From: Halomonas sp. HL-48
Lineage (GTDB): Bacteria; Pseudomonadota; Gammaproteobacteria; Pseudomonadales; Halomonadaceae
Length of the DNA stretch: 64,000 bases
NCBI RefSeq assembly: GCF_001314875.1
Contig: NZ_LJZS01000010.1
Span: 1 to 64,000 of the forward strand
Direction of reading: 5' to 3'
A program made the position numbers and the translations under genes. Position 1 is the stretch's first letter. The number at the start of each line of letters is the position of its first letter. Of the stretch, positions 49,549 to 58,909 are shown one piece after another. The notes below the pieces were generated by a model. The model worked only from the letters and a program-made list of their open reading frames with translations, ran no database searches and was not told the DNA's origin.

Positions 49549-50235
49549 ATGCACAAAGGCGTATTACTGATCACGGGAGCCTCAAGCGGCATCGGTGCTG
49601 CTACGGCGCGCGCAGCGGCCCGGGAAGGCTACAAACTGGTGTTGGCGGCCCGCTCCACGGATAAGCTCAGTGCGCTCGCCCAGGAACTTGGGCCTGAGAA
49701 CGTGCTGACCTGTGAACTCGACGTTACCCGGATGGACGCCCAGCAGGCGATGGTCGACGAAGCCCTGGAAACCTTCGGCCGCCTCGATGCGGTTTTCGCC
49801 AATGCCGGGTGCGGCGGAACGCCAGGTGGCTTTAGTGGCGCCGACCATGAGCGCTGGAAAGACATGATCCTGACCAACGTCTACGGCGTCGGGTTAACGC
49901 TTCAGGCCTGCCTGCCAGCGCTCAAACGTAGCAAAGGCCATGTGTTGCTGACCGGCTCGGCCGCCGGGCGCGCGACCATCCCGGGCTCAATGTACAGCGC
50001 CACCAAGTGGGCAGTGACCGGCATCGGCTATAACCTTCGCGAGGAGCTGCGTGGTACCGGCATGCGAGTCACGCTGATAGAACCCGGCATGGTCGACACC
50101 CCTTTCTTTGACGAACCGCCCGAGCATGCGCTGGAAGATCGCGACATTGCCAATGCGGTGGTCTATGCGCTGTCACAGCCCGCCCATGTCGACGTCAATG
50201 AAATATTGATCCGCCCCACCCCGCCGGTTGAATGA
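49549..50235 (+). CDS. Short-chain dehydrogenase/reductase
   Basis: A 228-residue classical SDR: cofactor site TGASSGIGAA (about 9-18), FANAGCGGTP in place of the usual NNAG stretch, the catalytic Ser in LLTGSAAG, and YSATKWAV with catalytic Tyr and Lys. It should use NAD(P) on an unknown alcohol or ketone. It stands 100 bp after nasR and before a flavin monooxygenase-type gene with no obvious pathway link. Confidence 0.88.
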   Translation: MHKGVLLITGASSGIGAATARAAAREGYKLVLAARSTDKLSALAQELGPENVLTCELDVTRMDAQQAMVDEALETFGRLDAVFANAGCGGTPGGFSGADHERWKDMILTNVYGVGLTLQACLPALKRSKGHVLLTGSAAGRATIPGSMYSATKWAVTGIGYNLREELRGTGMRVTLIEPGMVDTPFFDEPPEHALEDRDIANAVVYALSQPAHVDVNEILIRPTPPVE

Positions 50236-50377
50236 CCGCTTTTATAGCGCCCCGCCTTGCAATTCAACGGTACCGGCCGCATAACGAGTAAATAACAAGC
50301 GTGCTAATGATCCGCTCGACGTCACCACGTCGAGCCATGTCGGGCACGCCTTCTCTGTACGGCTCAACAGGTGATGC

Positions 50378-51370
50378 ATGAGCGAACTCGCGTCTACCGC
50401 GCTATCGGTATTGGATCTAGCCCCGATTCGTCAGGGCGGCAGCGCTGCCGAAACGTTTCAGGATAGCGTGTCACTTGCCCAACTGGCCGAACAGCTGGGC
50501 TATGAACGTTACTGGCTGGCGGAACACCACAACATCGAGGGAATCGCCAGCGCCGCGACGGCGGTGCTGATCGGCCATATCGCCGGGCAAACCTCGCGTA
50601 TTCGCGTCGGCAGCGGCGGCATCATGCTGCCCAACCATCCCCCGCTGGTGGTGGCCGAGCAGTTTGGCACGCTCGAAACGCTTTACCCGGGGCGCATCGA
50701 CCTGGGCCTTGGCCGCGCGCCCGGGTCCGACGGTGCCACCATGCAGGCGATGCGTCGCCATGCCCGGGCCGGGGTGGACGACTTCCCCGCCCAGCTCGAC
50801 GAACTACGCGGCTATCTTGGCGATGCCTCGCCCCAGCAACGCGTCAAGGCCGTGCCCGGCCAGGGCACCCACGTGCCTATCTGGCTGCTGGGGTCGAGCG
50901 GCTTCAGCGCACAGCTGGCCGCCAAGCTGGGTCTGCCTTTTGCCTTTGCCGCCCAGTTCGCGCCCGGTTACCTGTTCGAGGCGCTACGCCTGTATCGCGA
51001 CAACTTCCAGCCGTCGGCCCATCTGGATGCCCCCTACGCAACGGTCGGTCTGCCAGTGATCGCAGCCGAGAGCGACGCCATGGCCCATTATCTGGCGACC
51101 ACGGCCCAGCAGAAATTCCTCAACCTGATCCGCGGCAAGCCCACGGTGTCCATGCCCCCGGTTGAGCAGTTGGACTGGACGCCCATGGAACGCGCCCAGG
51201 TCGAGCAATTCCTGGGCGCTGCCATCATTGGCGGCCCCGAAACGGTCAAAGCCCAACTGGGCGAGTTTCAGGCACGCACGGGGGCCAACGAGCTGATGAT
51301 CAACAGCGATTTCTACGACCATCAGGATCGGCTGAAAAGCTACCAGATCGTTGCCGACGCGGCGCGCTGA
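50378..51370 (+). CDS. Luciferase-like (LLM class) flavin oxidoreductase
   Basis: A 330-residue TIM-barrel protein of the bacterial luciferase-like family, near the YhbW/group with [15 protein letters not shown] and [16 protein letters not shown] near the N-terminus and [24 protein letters not shown]. These enzymes use reduced FMN with oxygen or F420. A second barrel motif, [17 protein letters not shown], is intact. No reductase partner is adjacent, so the substrate is unknown. Confidence 0.88.
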   Translation: MSELASTALSVLDLAPIRQGGSAAETFQDSVSLAQLAEQLGYERYWLAEHHNIEGIASAATAVLIGHIAGQTSRIRVGSGGIMLPNHPPLVVAEQFGTLETLYPGRIDLGLGRAPGSDGATMQAMRRHARAGVDDFPAQLDELRGYLGDASPQQRVKAVPGQGTHVPIWLLGSSGFSAQLAAKLGLPFAFAAQFAPGYLFEALRLYRDNFQPSAHLDAPYATVGLPVIAAESDAMAHYLATTAQQKFLNLIRGKPTVSMPPVEQLDWTPMERAQVEQFLGAAIIGGPETVKAQLGEFQARTGANELMINSDFYDHQDRLKSYQIVADAAR

Positions 51371-51468
51371 AGGATAAGCGCCGCCCCACCCGTGACCCCG
51401 GCCACTGCCAGCGTTAAAACCGCGCACGTCAATAGCATGAATGTGGGTTGTTGATCCCGGCCCAGCAT
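51340..51468 (-). CDS. Possible small membrane protein (42 aa)
   Basis: A short minus-strand frame ([13 protein letters not shown]...) encodes one clear membrane helix ([20 protein letters not shown]). It fills the gap between the flavin oxidoreductase and cyclase genes and overlaps the former by 31 bp. The ribosome site is weak (GAGAG further upstream). It may be a chance frame; kept because the hydrophobic stretch is well formed. Confidence 0.2.
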   Translation of the reverse strand: MLGRDQQPTFMLLTCAVLTLAVAGVTGGAALILQRAASATIW

Positions 51469-51520
51469 GGTTCTATGACTCACATTCTCTCGACGCTTCC
51501 CCATCACTGAGACGCTGGTA

Positions 51521-53176
51521 ATGCCTGATCTTGTGCGGTTACGCCGCATTTCCCTTCGTACGCGCTTTACGCTGCTGGTGGTCGCCCTGGTGTTTGGCAT
51601 TACCGCGCTGCTTGGCTGGGTCGCCGCTCGCCAGTCGGCTGATCAATTAGAAGCCAACATCGGCGCGTCCACGGCAGAGTCCGCCTACCAGATGGTCGAC
51701 AAACTCGACCGCAGCATGGATGCCCGCATCAAGGAAGTGAAACTGCTGCTGGGCATCGAAGCGCTGACCAGCGGTATTGACAACGACCAGCTCCGCGCCC
51801 AGCTGGAAGCCCTGCAGGACAACTATAACGTGGTGTCCTGGATTGGCTTTACCGACGACAAGGGTGTGGTCCAGGCCGCAACCGGGGGGATTCTGGAAGG
51901 CACCTCCATTGCCGAGCGCCCGGTATTTCAGAACGGCCGCGACGGCATGTGGATAGGCGATGTTCATGACGCCGTCCTGCTCTCCCAGCGTCTCCCCAAT
52001 CCCTACGGCGAAGCGCTGCAGTTCGTCGATGTTGCCACGCCGGTTTACGGCCAGAACGACGGTTTTCTGGGCGTGCTTGCCGTTCACCTCAGTTGGGAAT
52101 GGGCCGCCTATATTCAGCGCGCCATGTTCTCCCCCGCGCAAGCCCGGCAAGACACCGAAATGCTGTTGCTGTCCGCCGAAGGCACCGTCCTGCTCGGCCC
52201 CGACGAGATGCTGGGCAACCCCATTGAGGGACTGTCACCGCTGCCATCCTCCGATACATCGAGTCCTTCCTGGAGCATCGAGACCTGGCCCGACGGCCGG
52301 CGCTACGTCACCGGCATGGCGCGAAGCCAGGGCTTTGAAGACTTTCCGGGGCTGGGCTGGGTGGCGGTCAGCCGCCAGCCCGTCGACCAGGCGTTTGCGC
52401 CGGTGCAGCGTCTGCAACGGGTGATCATGGGCATTGGCCTGGTGTTGGCGCTGGTCTTTGCGGTGATTGGCTGGCTAGTGGCGTCCCGGCTGACGGCCCC
52501 CCTGACCCGGCTCTCCCACGCCGCGGATACTATCCACGACGCGGCCCGGCCGGCCAATAACATTCCCGTTGAAACAGGCTCGCCAGAATTGATGCGCCTT
52601 TCCATTTCGATGCGCAACATGGTCGGACGCCTGCTCGATCAGCACCGTACCATTCGTCAACTCGAAGATCTGGCCAATAGCGACCCGCTGACGGGACTGC
52701 CCAATCGGACCTTTCTCAATCGCTACCTGTTACACCTGCTGCCCGAAGCCAAGCGCGAGCAGCAAAGCATTGCGCTTATCTTCATCGACCTGGACGGCTT
52801 TAAAGAGGTCAATGACGAACTCGGCCATCACGCCGGCGATCTGTTGCTGATCGATATCACCCAGCGCCTGCAGTCGGTTCTGCGGGCCAACGACATTGTC
52901 GCCCGCTGGGGCGGTGACGAATTCGTGATGGTCTTGAAGGCGCCTTCTCACCAGTTGCCGACGCTCACCCAGGCGATCAGCGAACGGCTACTGACGACCA
53001 TCGCCCAGCCGGTCGCTCTTCCCGAAGAACTGCAGGTCACGGTCAACTGCAGCCTGGGGGCTGCCTGGTGGCCGGACCACAGCCGCGATATCGAAGAGGT
53101 CATGCAGTTCGCCGACGCGGCCCTGTATGTCGCCAAAGAAAAGGGCAAGCACCAGCTAGTGATTCATCAGCCTTGA
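51521..53176 (+). CDS. Diguanylate cyclase with dCache sensor, HAMP and GGDEF domains
   Basis: A 551-residue membrane sensor: a first helix (about 14-36), a large periplasmic Cache-type domain (about 37-300), a second helix (about 305-327), HAMP (about 328-380), and GGDEF (about 395-545). The active site is GGDEF at 464-468, intact, with an inhibitory RxxD site (RAND, 455-458) nine residues before it. It should make c-di-GMP in response to an extracellular ligand and be feedback-inhibited. No EAL domain. Its end overlaps the convergent DUF1415 gene by 10 bp. Confidence 0.93.
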   Translation: MPDLVRLRRISLRTRFTLLVVALVFGITALLGWVAARQSADQLEANIGASTAESAYQMVDKLDRSMDARIKEVKLLLGIEALTSGIDNDQLRAQLEALQDNYNVVSWIGFTDDKGVVQAATGGILEGTSIAERPVFQNGRDGMWIGDVHDAVLLSQRLPNPYGEALQFVDVATPVYGQNDGFLGVLAVHLSWEWAAYIQRAMFSPAQARQDTEMLLLSAEGTVLLGPDEMLGNPIEGLSPLPSSDTSSPSWSIETWPDGRRYVTGMARSQGFEDFPGLGWVAVSRQPVDQAFAPVQRLQRVIMGIGLVLALVFAVIGWLVASRLTAPLTRLSHAADTIHDAARPANNIPVETGSPELMRLSISMRNMVGRLLDQHRTIRQLEDLANSDPLTGLPNRTFLNRYLLHLLPEAKREQQSIALIFIDLDGFKEVNDELGHHAGDLLLIDITQRLQSVLRANDIVARWGGDEFVMVLKAPSHQLPTLTQAISERLLTTIAQPVALPEELQVTVNCSLGAAWWPDHSRDIEEVMQFADAALYVAKEKGKHQLVIHQP

Positions 53177-53730
53177 GGATTCACAGCGCAGCTGCGCTGC
53201 CATAGCTGTTCGACGGCGTCACTACCCATACCGTTGAGCAATGCGACGTTGCGCTCAGGGATTGCCGCCGTGTCGCCGTAATAATCGATCGCCCGGGCCA
53301 CACTTTCCTCGCGGAGCAGATGCACCATGGCGTAGGGCGAACGATTGGTATAGTTGGCGGCGTCGCTCGGGTCCGCATCCGCAAAGCAGTAATCCGGGTG
53401 AAAGCTCGCCAACTGATAGATCCCTTCATATCCCTGGTCGACCAGGATGCTTTCTGCCAGGTCGATAAAGTCCAGGTAGTGGTCGAAGCTCTTGAACAGC
53501 GTGGGAAATACTAGCAGCGTCGTTTCCGTGTCCGGGTGCTCATCCAGCCACTGCACCTCGACCATCAGCTCTTCGAGCGCCACCTCGATTTTCTTGGAGC
53601 GCACCACCTCGACACGCACCGCGTCACGCTTAAGCTCTCGCTGCGCAAACGGGCAGATGTCGTGGGCCACAATAAAGCTGTTTACCCAGTTTAGCGTCTG
53701 GGCGATGACCGTTTTATCGGCGTCCTGCAT
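53167..53730 (-). CDS. DUF1415 family protein
   Basis: A 187-residue soluble protein matching the DUF1415 family: FIVAHDICPFAQREL near residue 20, TTLLVFPTLFKSFDHYL, QLASFHPDYCFAD, and NRSPYAMVHLLREESV. The conserved Cys, His and Asp residues suggest metal or nucleotide chemistry, but no function is known. It is monocistronic. Confidence 0.9.
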   Translation of the reverse strand: MQDADKTVIAQTLNWVNSFIVAHDICPFAQRELKRDAVRVEVVRSKKIEVALEELMVEVQWLDEHPDTETTLLVFPTLFKSFDHYLDFIDLAESILVDQGYEGIYQLASFHPDYCFADADPSDAANYTNRSPYAMVHLLREESVARAIDYYGDTAAIPERNVALLNGMGSDAVEQLWQRSCAVNPQG

Positions 53731-53798
53731 GCTGCTCCCCTGTATTGGCGTCGCCGGTGCCCAGCGCGGCGGGCGACAGTTTACACGTCAGCGCCTGA

Positions 53799-54467
53799 TC
53801 AGGCGTGCGCCTCGTAACGTTTTAACGCCACCTGGTAGGATTTTTGAATGTGATCATCCATGAGCGCCCGGGCGGCCTTGCGGTCGCGCTGAAGGGCCAG
53901 CTCCACGAGCTGGTGGTGCTGATCGTCCAGCGTCTGACGAACCGTGGGCATTTTTGGCCCCAGGCGGCGGTAACGGTCAAACTGGTCGTGGAGCTGTTCG
54001 ATAAAGCGCAACAGCCAGACAGAGCCGCAGGGAGCGACCAGCGTGCGGTGAAACTGGCTGTGTAGCGCCTCCCATTCCTCGCCTTTCTCAAGCGACATAT
54101 CCGCACGCTTCAGGCGATGCGCCGCGGCCAGCAGTTCGGCTTCCCACACGGCATCGCCATGCTGAATCGCCCGCTCGAACGCCATGCCCTCCAGTTCAAG
54201 ACGCATGCTGGCAATGTCGTCAAGCTCGGCACGGCTCAGCGTCGGCACTCTGAAGCCACGCTGGTTTTCCTGGATTAACAGGCCATAGGCGGCCAGCTTA
54301 TTTAGCGCCTCACGCAGCGGGCTCAAACCAACGTGATAATGCTCTTTGAGCGCATTGATCGCCAATTTCTCGCCTGCCGCAAATCGCCCGCCGACCAGAT
54401 CCCGCCGCAGCGTTTCATAAATCCGGCTCGACGCCGTACTGATAACCGGTTGAAGATGTTGATTCAT
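53799..54467 (-). CDS. GntR-family regulator (FCD/FadR subfamily)
   Basis: A 222-residue regulator with an N-terminal winged helix-turn-helix (about 12-75: KLAINALKEHYHVGLSPLREALNKLAAYGL) and an all-helical FCD ligand-binding domain (about 85-215) with Asp/His metal-type residues (ALHSQFHRTLV). FCD regulators commonly bind organic acids. It diverges from the ChrA/Tct/GGT cluster; a palindrome covering that cluster's -10 box is its probable operator. Confidence 0.9.
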   Translation of the reverse strand: MNQHLQPVISTASSRIYETLRRDLVGGRFAAGEKLAINALKEHYHVGLSPLREALNKLAAYGLLIQENQRGFRVPTLSRAELDDIASMRLELEGMAFERAIQHGDAVWEAELLAAAHRLKRADMSLEKGEEWEALHSQFHRTLVAPCGSVWLLRFIEQLHDQFDRYRRLGPKMPTVRQTLDDQHHQLVELALQRDRKAARALMDDHIQKSYQVALKRYEAHA

Positions 54468-54513
54468 GTAAGGTCCTTTCTCATTCCGGCTTCCATGCTA
54501 AACCACACAGTAG

Positions 54514-54560
54514 TTGACGCCCTAGGAAGCCCTCGCCTATATTCTATTTTATATAGAATA
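54514..54560 (+). promoter_or_regulatory. Promoter and GntR operator of the ChrA-Tct cluster
   Basis: TTGACG (54514-54519) and TATATT (54538-54543) are 18 bp apart, a good sigma-70 promoter. The perfect palindrome TATTCTAT-TTTAT-ATAGAATA (54540-54560) covers the -10 box and start region, where repressors usually bind. The divergent GntR gene is the natural candidate to bind it. Confidence 0.65.
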
Positions 54561-54641
54561 ATCGATTTTTTAACTGACAAACGATAAATAAGGGTCGGCT
54601 ATGCGCTATTTCACGTTTTTGGCCTTGCAAGGCCGTCACCG

Positions 54642-55211
54642 ATGACCTCATCGACGCCCATCTGGCAACTTTTCTGGGCTTTCTTTCGCGTCGGTCTGCT
54701 GGGGTTCGGCGGCGGGCCTGCCATGATACCGCTGGTGCACGCAGAAGTCGTCACCCGCCACCACTGGCTCAGCGATGAAGAATTCGCCGACGTGCTGGCC
54801 ATCGGCAATACGTTACCCGGCCCTATCGCCACCAAGATGCCCGGCTACATCGGCTATCGGGTAGCCGGTGTTGCTGGCTGTATCGCTGCCGTCGTCGCGA
54901 TCATCGTCCCCATGATCATCGCCATGATCGTCATGTTAGGCATTTTCAGCCGCTACCGCGATGTCGCCTGGATCCGCGGCATGGGCCAGGCGGTGGTGCC
55001 CGTGGTCATGATCATGATGGCACAGCTCACCTGGGATTTTTTCGACAAATCCCAGGCGGCGCTGGGCTGGCTGGCCAGCGGCTTCATGGCAATCATTGCG
55101 GCGGGGCTAATTTATTGGCTTGGCATCCATCCCGGCTGGGTAATAGGCGCCATTCTGCTTGTCGCCCTGCTGCGCCCCACGGGTAACAAAAACGCCAAGG
55201 AGTCAGCATGA
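54642..55211 (+). CDS. Chromate transporter family protein, first half
   Basis: A 189-residue membrane protein with the CHR-family signature FRVGLLGFGGGPAMIPLVHAE, then GNTLPGPIATKMPGYIGYRV, and about five to six helices. Full-length ChrA has two such halves in one chain; here each half is its own gene, as in short-chain CHR pairs. Characterised pairs export chromate together, but sequence-based naming is weak evidence for that substrate. Its stop overlaps the next start (ATGA). Confidence 0.85.
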   Translation: MTSSTPIWQLFWAFFRVGLLGFGGGPAMIPLVHAEVVTRHHWLSDEEFADVLAIGNTLPGPIATKMPGYIGYRVAGVAGCIAAVVAIIVPMIIAMIVMLGIFSRYRDVAWIRGMGQAVVPVVMIMMAQLTWDFFDKSQAALGWLASGFMAIIAAGLIYWLGIHPGWVIGAILLVALLRPTGNKNAKESA

Positions 55212-55738
55212 TCTACTGGGACGTGTTTCTCGCGTTTTTTATCCCTAACGTCATCGGCTACGGCGGCGGCCCGGCGATCATTCCACTCATCGAGGCTGAA
55301 GTGGTGGGCCGCTATGACTGGATGACCGCGCAGACCTTTGCTGAAACCCTGGCGCTTGGCAATGCGCTGCCAAGTCCCATCGCCACCAAAATGGCCGGTT
55401 ATATCGGCTACGAAGTGGCCGGCATTGGCGGCGCTGTCGTCGCGGTCGTCGCTACGGTCGTTCCAACGCTGCTGCTGATGCTGGGTGCGCTGGGCCTTTT
55501 GTACCGCCATCGCGAATCGCCACGGGTCAAACGCATGAGCCAATGGGTTCGCCCGGTCATCGCCATGATGATGGGGTGGCTGACGCTTGGTTTTTTGCTG
55601 GAAAGTATTAATACCAGCGGCACGGTACACACGCTGATCATTGGCGCAATAGCGGCACTTGCGTTGGTCAGATTCAATATCCACCCCGCCTACGTGGTAT
55701 TGGGGGCACTTGCTTACGGAGGATTGCTTCTCGGCTAA
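55208..55738 (+). CDS. Chromate transporter family protein, second half
   Basis: A 176-residue partner of the preceding gene, with the parallel signature FFIPNVIGYGGGPAIIPLIE and GNALPSPIATKMAGYIGYEV. The four-base overlap implies translational coupling and a heterodimer in the membrane. It precedes tctC by 117 bp. The natural substrate may be an organic or inorganic anion handled by the rest of the cluster rather than chromate. Confidence 0.85.
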   Translation: MIYWDVFLAFFIPNVIGYGGGPAIIPLIEAEVVGRYDWMTAQTFAETLALGNALPSPIATKMAGYIGYEVAGIGGAVVAVVATVVPTLLLMLGALGLLYRHRESPRVKRMSQWVRPVIAMMMGWLTLGFLLESINTSGTVHTLIIGAIAALALVRFNIHPAYVVLGALAYGGLLLG

Positions 55739-55855
55739 AAAGTGGTATCCGAATATCTCAGAAAACAAAAACCCGGAAAGGATCACGCGCTCACCGTGCC
55801 GTCACAGCTCCGACGGCCATCATCACACCAACCTTAACCATAAAGGTGTAACAAA

Positions 55856-56836
55856 ATGACGCGTTCAAAATTCACTCTACGTTCGACCCTAACCGCCATC
55901 GGACTTGTGTCTGGTATGGCCGTTGCCACCACTTCTCACGCTGACTATCCAGAACAGGATGTCCGCCTAATCATTCCTTACGGACCTGGCGGCGCCACGG
56001 ACATCATTTTCCGCCTTATTTCCCAGGAAGCGGAAAAAACGCTGGGCGAGTCCATCGTCCCCGTCAACATGGCAGGCGCAGGGGCGACGCTTGGCTCTCG
56101 TGACGTGAAAGATGCCGATCCAGATGGCTACACGGTACTCGGCAGCCACGATACCATTGCCCTTTCAAAGCTTGCTGGCACTGTTGACTATTCCTACGAC
56201 GCCTTTGAACCTGTTGCCCTGCTGACACAGACCATCAATATTCCCACGGCTCACTCCGACCACCCTGTCCAGAGTGCTGACGAAATTGCCGATTACGTGA
56301 GTGAGAACCCAGGCGACGTTCGCTTTAGCATGATTCCCGGTTCGACCGATCACTTCTTCTGGGCGCAATTTTTCCAGGAAGCCGGCATTGAGATGGATGA
56401 CGTGAGGCTTGTCGGCTATCCAGACACTGGTGAACAAGTGTCTGCTTTAATGGCAGAGGAAGTCGACTTCGCCATGTTCAATCTGCCTTCTGGTGGTTCT
56501 TACTTTGAAGATGGCAGCTTCCGACCTTTAGGCATTGCCCACCCTGAGCGTCTTGAAAGCATGCCCGATGTCGAAACGCTGCGTGAACAGGGCATCGAAA
56601 TGGATCACTCCACCAGCCGTGGCATTTTCGCACCGAAAGGAACACCGCAGGAAGTCATCGATACCATCGCCGAAGCCTACGGCGAAGCACTGGAAAATGA
56701 AGAAGTACAGAGCCGCATCGAAAATGAATTTGGTTCTGTGGTGCAGTTTCTTGCCGGTGAGGACTATCACGAATTCCTTGAAGACAACGAAGCCGCCCTT
56801 TCAGCCGCCGCTGAAAACATTGAATTCCAGAACTGA
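55856..56836 (+). CDS. tctC: Tripartite tricarboxylate transporter substrate-binding protein
   Basis: A 326-residue periplasmic protein: signal peptide (about 1-29, ending SHA), then the TctC/Bug fold with VRLIIPYGPGGATDIIFR and VPVNMAGAGATLGSRDVKDA near the ligand site. It delivers a carboxylate-type ligand to TctAB. The C-terminal part is very acidic. A strong hairpin follows at 56843-56873 and may favour this gene's message over the membrane subunits. Confidence 0.92.
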   Translation: MTRSKFTLRSTLTAIGLVSGMAVATTSHADYPEQDVRLIIPYGPGGATDIIFRLISQEAEKTLGESIVPVNMAGAGATLGSRDVKDADPDGYTVLGSHDTIALSKLAGTVDYSYDAFEPVALLTQTINIPTAHSDHPVQSADEIADYVSENPGDVRFSMIPGSTDHFFWAQFFQEAGIEMDDVRLVGYPDTGEQVSALMAEEVDFAMFNLPSGGSYFEDGSFRPLGIAHPERLESMPDVETLREQGIEMDHSTSRGIFAPKGTPQEVIDTIAEAYGEALENEEVQSRIENEFGSVVQFLAGEDYHEFLEDNEAALSAAAENIEFQN

Positions 56837-56842
56837 TGACGT

Positions 56843-56873
56843 CCTCCCTGGCCCTAATTCAAGGCCAGGGAGG
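56843..56873 (+). promoter_or_regulatory. Intergenic stem-loop between tctC and tctB
   Basis: CCTCCCTGGCC (56843-56853) and GGCCAGGGAGG (56863-56873) form a perfect 11-bp stem with a 9-nt loop. There is no T-tract, so it is not a standard terminator. Such hairpins after binding-protein genes often stabilise the upstream mRNA and give excess binding protein. Here that role is inferred. Confidence 0.7.
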
Positions 56874-56889
56874 CCGGGAGGCTTCTATC

Positions 56890-57360
56890 ATGCTAACCCT
56901 AACCAAAGACCGCGCCTTGGCGTTGGCGCTATTGCTTATTGTTGCGGTCATGTGGATCGCATCGGGTGATATCCGCCCACCTACCGCTTGGCAGCCTTAT
57001 GGGTCAGCACTTTTTCCGCGTATTTTATTGGTCGTGATTGGGCTGTTGTCACTATTGATTTTAGTGCGTTCCCTATTGGTAAAAGTGCCTGAACAGGCGG
57101 GGCTGGGCACCCGCATCAACGAATGGTTTCAACGTCGACGTACCATTCTTGCACTCTTTCTACTGTTTGGGCTTTATGCAGCACTCCTTCCGTTAGTGGG
57201 CTATATCGCTGCCACCCTGGGCTTCCTGATCGCGTCCTTTGCACTCCTCATGGGCATTGATACACGTCGCAAGTGGGTTATTAACCTCACGATCAGTTGC
57301 ACCTTGGCTATCGCGATATTTGTCATTTTTCGCTATGGCCTGAATGTCTGGCTGCCCTAA
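56890..57360 (+). CDS. tctB: Tripartite tricarboxylate transporter small membrane subunit
   Basis: A 156-residue protein with four membrane helices in the TctB pattern (ALALALLLIVAVMWI, ILLVVIGLLSLLILV, TILALFLLFGLYAAL, and a C-terminal helix). Start 56890 is chosen because GGGAGG precedes it; the upstream frame from 56836 would run through the hairpin. It lies 15 bp before tctA. Confidence 0.9.
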   Translation: MLTLTKDRALALALLLIVAVMWIASGDIRPPTAWQPYGSALFPRILLVVIGLLSLLILVRSLLVKVPEQAGLGTRINEWFQRRRTILALFLLFGLYAALLPLVGYIAATLGFLIASFALLMGIDTRRKWVINLTISCTLAIAIFVIFRYGLNVWLP

Positions 57361-57375
57361 CCTGTGGAGTCAATA

Positions 57376-58890
57376 ATGACGAACTTTTTTCTCCAAGCCC
57401 TCACTGAGGTGGGCTCACCATCGGTTTTGGGCCTCATACTTATCGGCGTGCTGTTCGGTATCATCGGCGGCAGCATTCCCGGCTTTACTGTCACCATGGC
57501 GATTCTGGTGGTATTTCCGTTCACCTTTGCCATGGACCCCGTTAGCGGTGTGTCGTTGATGGTCGGCGTGTTTGTAGGGGGATACTCCGGCGGGATCGTG
57601 TCCGGCGTTATGCTCGGTATTCCCGGCACGCCTTCCTCTATCACCACCGTCTATGACGGCTACCCCATGGCGCAAAAAGGCGAGCCGGGGCGCGCCCTCG
57701 GTATAGGGGTTGCGGCCTCTTTCCTGGGCACCCTGATCAGCGTGGCGGTACTGGTCTTTTTCGGGCCGTTAATTGCCAGCTTCAGCATGAACTTTCGCCC
57801 GTGGGAAATCACCGCGCTGATTGTATTCGCACTGACACTGGTCGCGGGGCTATCAAATGGTGCGCTACTTAAAGGCCTACTCGCCGCTGCCTTGGGGCTT
57901 TTGATCACCACCGTTGGCTATGATCGTAACAGCAACCTTCGCTTTGATTTTGGCCTACCTGCCTTGGGTTCAGGGTTTGAAATTCTACCGGTCATGATTG
58001 GTATTTTTGCTTTTTCTCAGTTACTTGGAAACATTGAAAAAATAAAAGATGAAGGTCACGACGCTAAAAAAGTCGACACCAATGTCACCATTCCCTACGG
58101 CCAAATTATCAAGGACATGGCGGGGCAAAAGCTAAATACCCTACGCTCTTCATTAATAGGCAGCCTCGTCGGTGCATTGCCGGGTACTGGCGGCACGGTG
58201 GCTAACTTTTTAAGCTACGACCAAGCCAAGAAGTTCTCCCGTCATCCGGAAGAATTTGGCACGGGTACGCCTAGCGGCATCGTTGCTTCGGAAGCGTCCA
58301 ACAGCGCGGTGGCGGGCGGTGCCTTTGTCCCCACACTGGCACTCGGCATCCCTGGCGATCTTCCCATGGCGATCATGATGGGCGTACTGATTCTCCACGG
58401 CATTACGCCGGGGCCGATGATGTTTGAACAAAACCCGGTATTGGTGGGTGCCATTTACGCCAGCCTGCTGATTGGTGCGGTGGTCATGGTGCTATGTAAC
58501 CTGCTACTGGTGCGCTGGTTTGCCAAGATATCGTTGATCCCCCAACAGATCCTCGTTCCCGTTGTGTTAATGCTGTGTGCCATTGGCGCTTATGCCCTGA
58601 ATAACAACCTGTTTGATATTTGGGTGCTGTTTATTTTTGGCGTTATCGGCTACCTACTTTGGAAAGCCGAGGTGCCTCTTACACCGCTAATACTGGGCGT
58701 CGTACTTGGCGAAAACCTTGAGCGGCAGCTATTTCGTGCCCTGGAACTCAATGACAACTGGTTAACATTCTTAACCCGCCCTCTCTCGGCTCTTTTCTTG
58801 GCACTGGCCATCGCCTCCATCCTGTTTTCTCTCTATCAGGATCGAAAGATACGGCGTTTAAAACAGGCGGCCCAACAAGAAAACGTTTGA
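57376..58890 (+). CDS. tctA: Tripartite tricarboxylate transporter large membrane subunit
   Basis: A 504-residue channel subunit with about twelve helices and the TctA signatures GGSIPGFTVTMAILVVFPFT, GIPGTPSSITTVYDGYPM and ALPGTGGTVANFLSYDQAKK. It uses the proton or sodium gradient to import the ligand captured by TctC. ATG 57376 follows TGGAG. The next gene is 19 bp away, so the hydrolase is likely in the same transcript. Confidence 0.95.
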   Translation: MTNFFLQALTEVGSPSVLGLILIGVLFGIIGGSIPGFTVTMAILVVFPFTFAMDPVSGVSLMVGVFVGGYSGGIVSGVMLGIPGTPSSITTVYDGYPMAQKGEPGRALGIGVAASFLGTLISVAVLVFFGPLIASFSMNFRPWEITALIVFALTLVAGLSNGALLKGLLAAALGLLITTVGYDRNSNLRFDFGLPALGSGFEILPVMIGIFAFSQLLGNIEKIKDEGHDAKKVDTNVTIPYGQIIKDMAGQKLNTLRSSLIGSLVGALPGTGGTVANFLSYDQAKKFSRHPEEFGTGTPSGIVASEASNSAVAGGAFVPTLALGIPGDLPMAIMMGVLILHGITPGPMMFEQNPVLVGAIYASLLIGAVVMVLCNLLLVRWFAKISLIPQQILVPVVLMLCAIGAYALNNNLFDIWVLFIFGVIGYLLWKAEVPLTPLILGVVLGENLERQLFRALELNDNWLTFLTRPLSALFLALAIASILFSLYQDRKIRRLKQAAQQENV

Positions 58891-58909
58891 TCGTTAAAAG
58901 GACTCTGAT

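Noticed and set aside
54642-55738. A frameshift in one full-length chrA gene
   Set aside because: The second gene has its own complete CHR N-terminal signature and a clean ATGA overlap, so these are two half-size genes and not a broken one.
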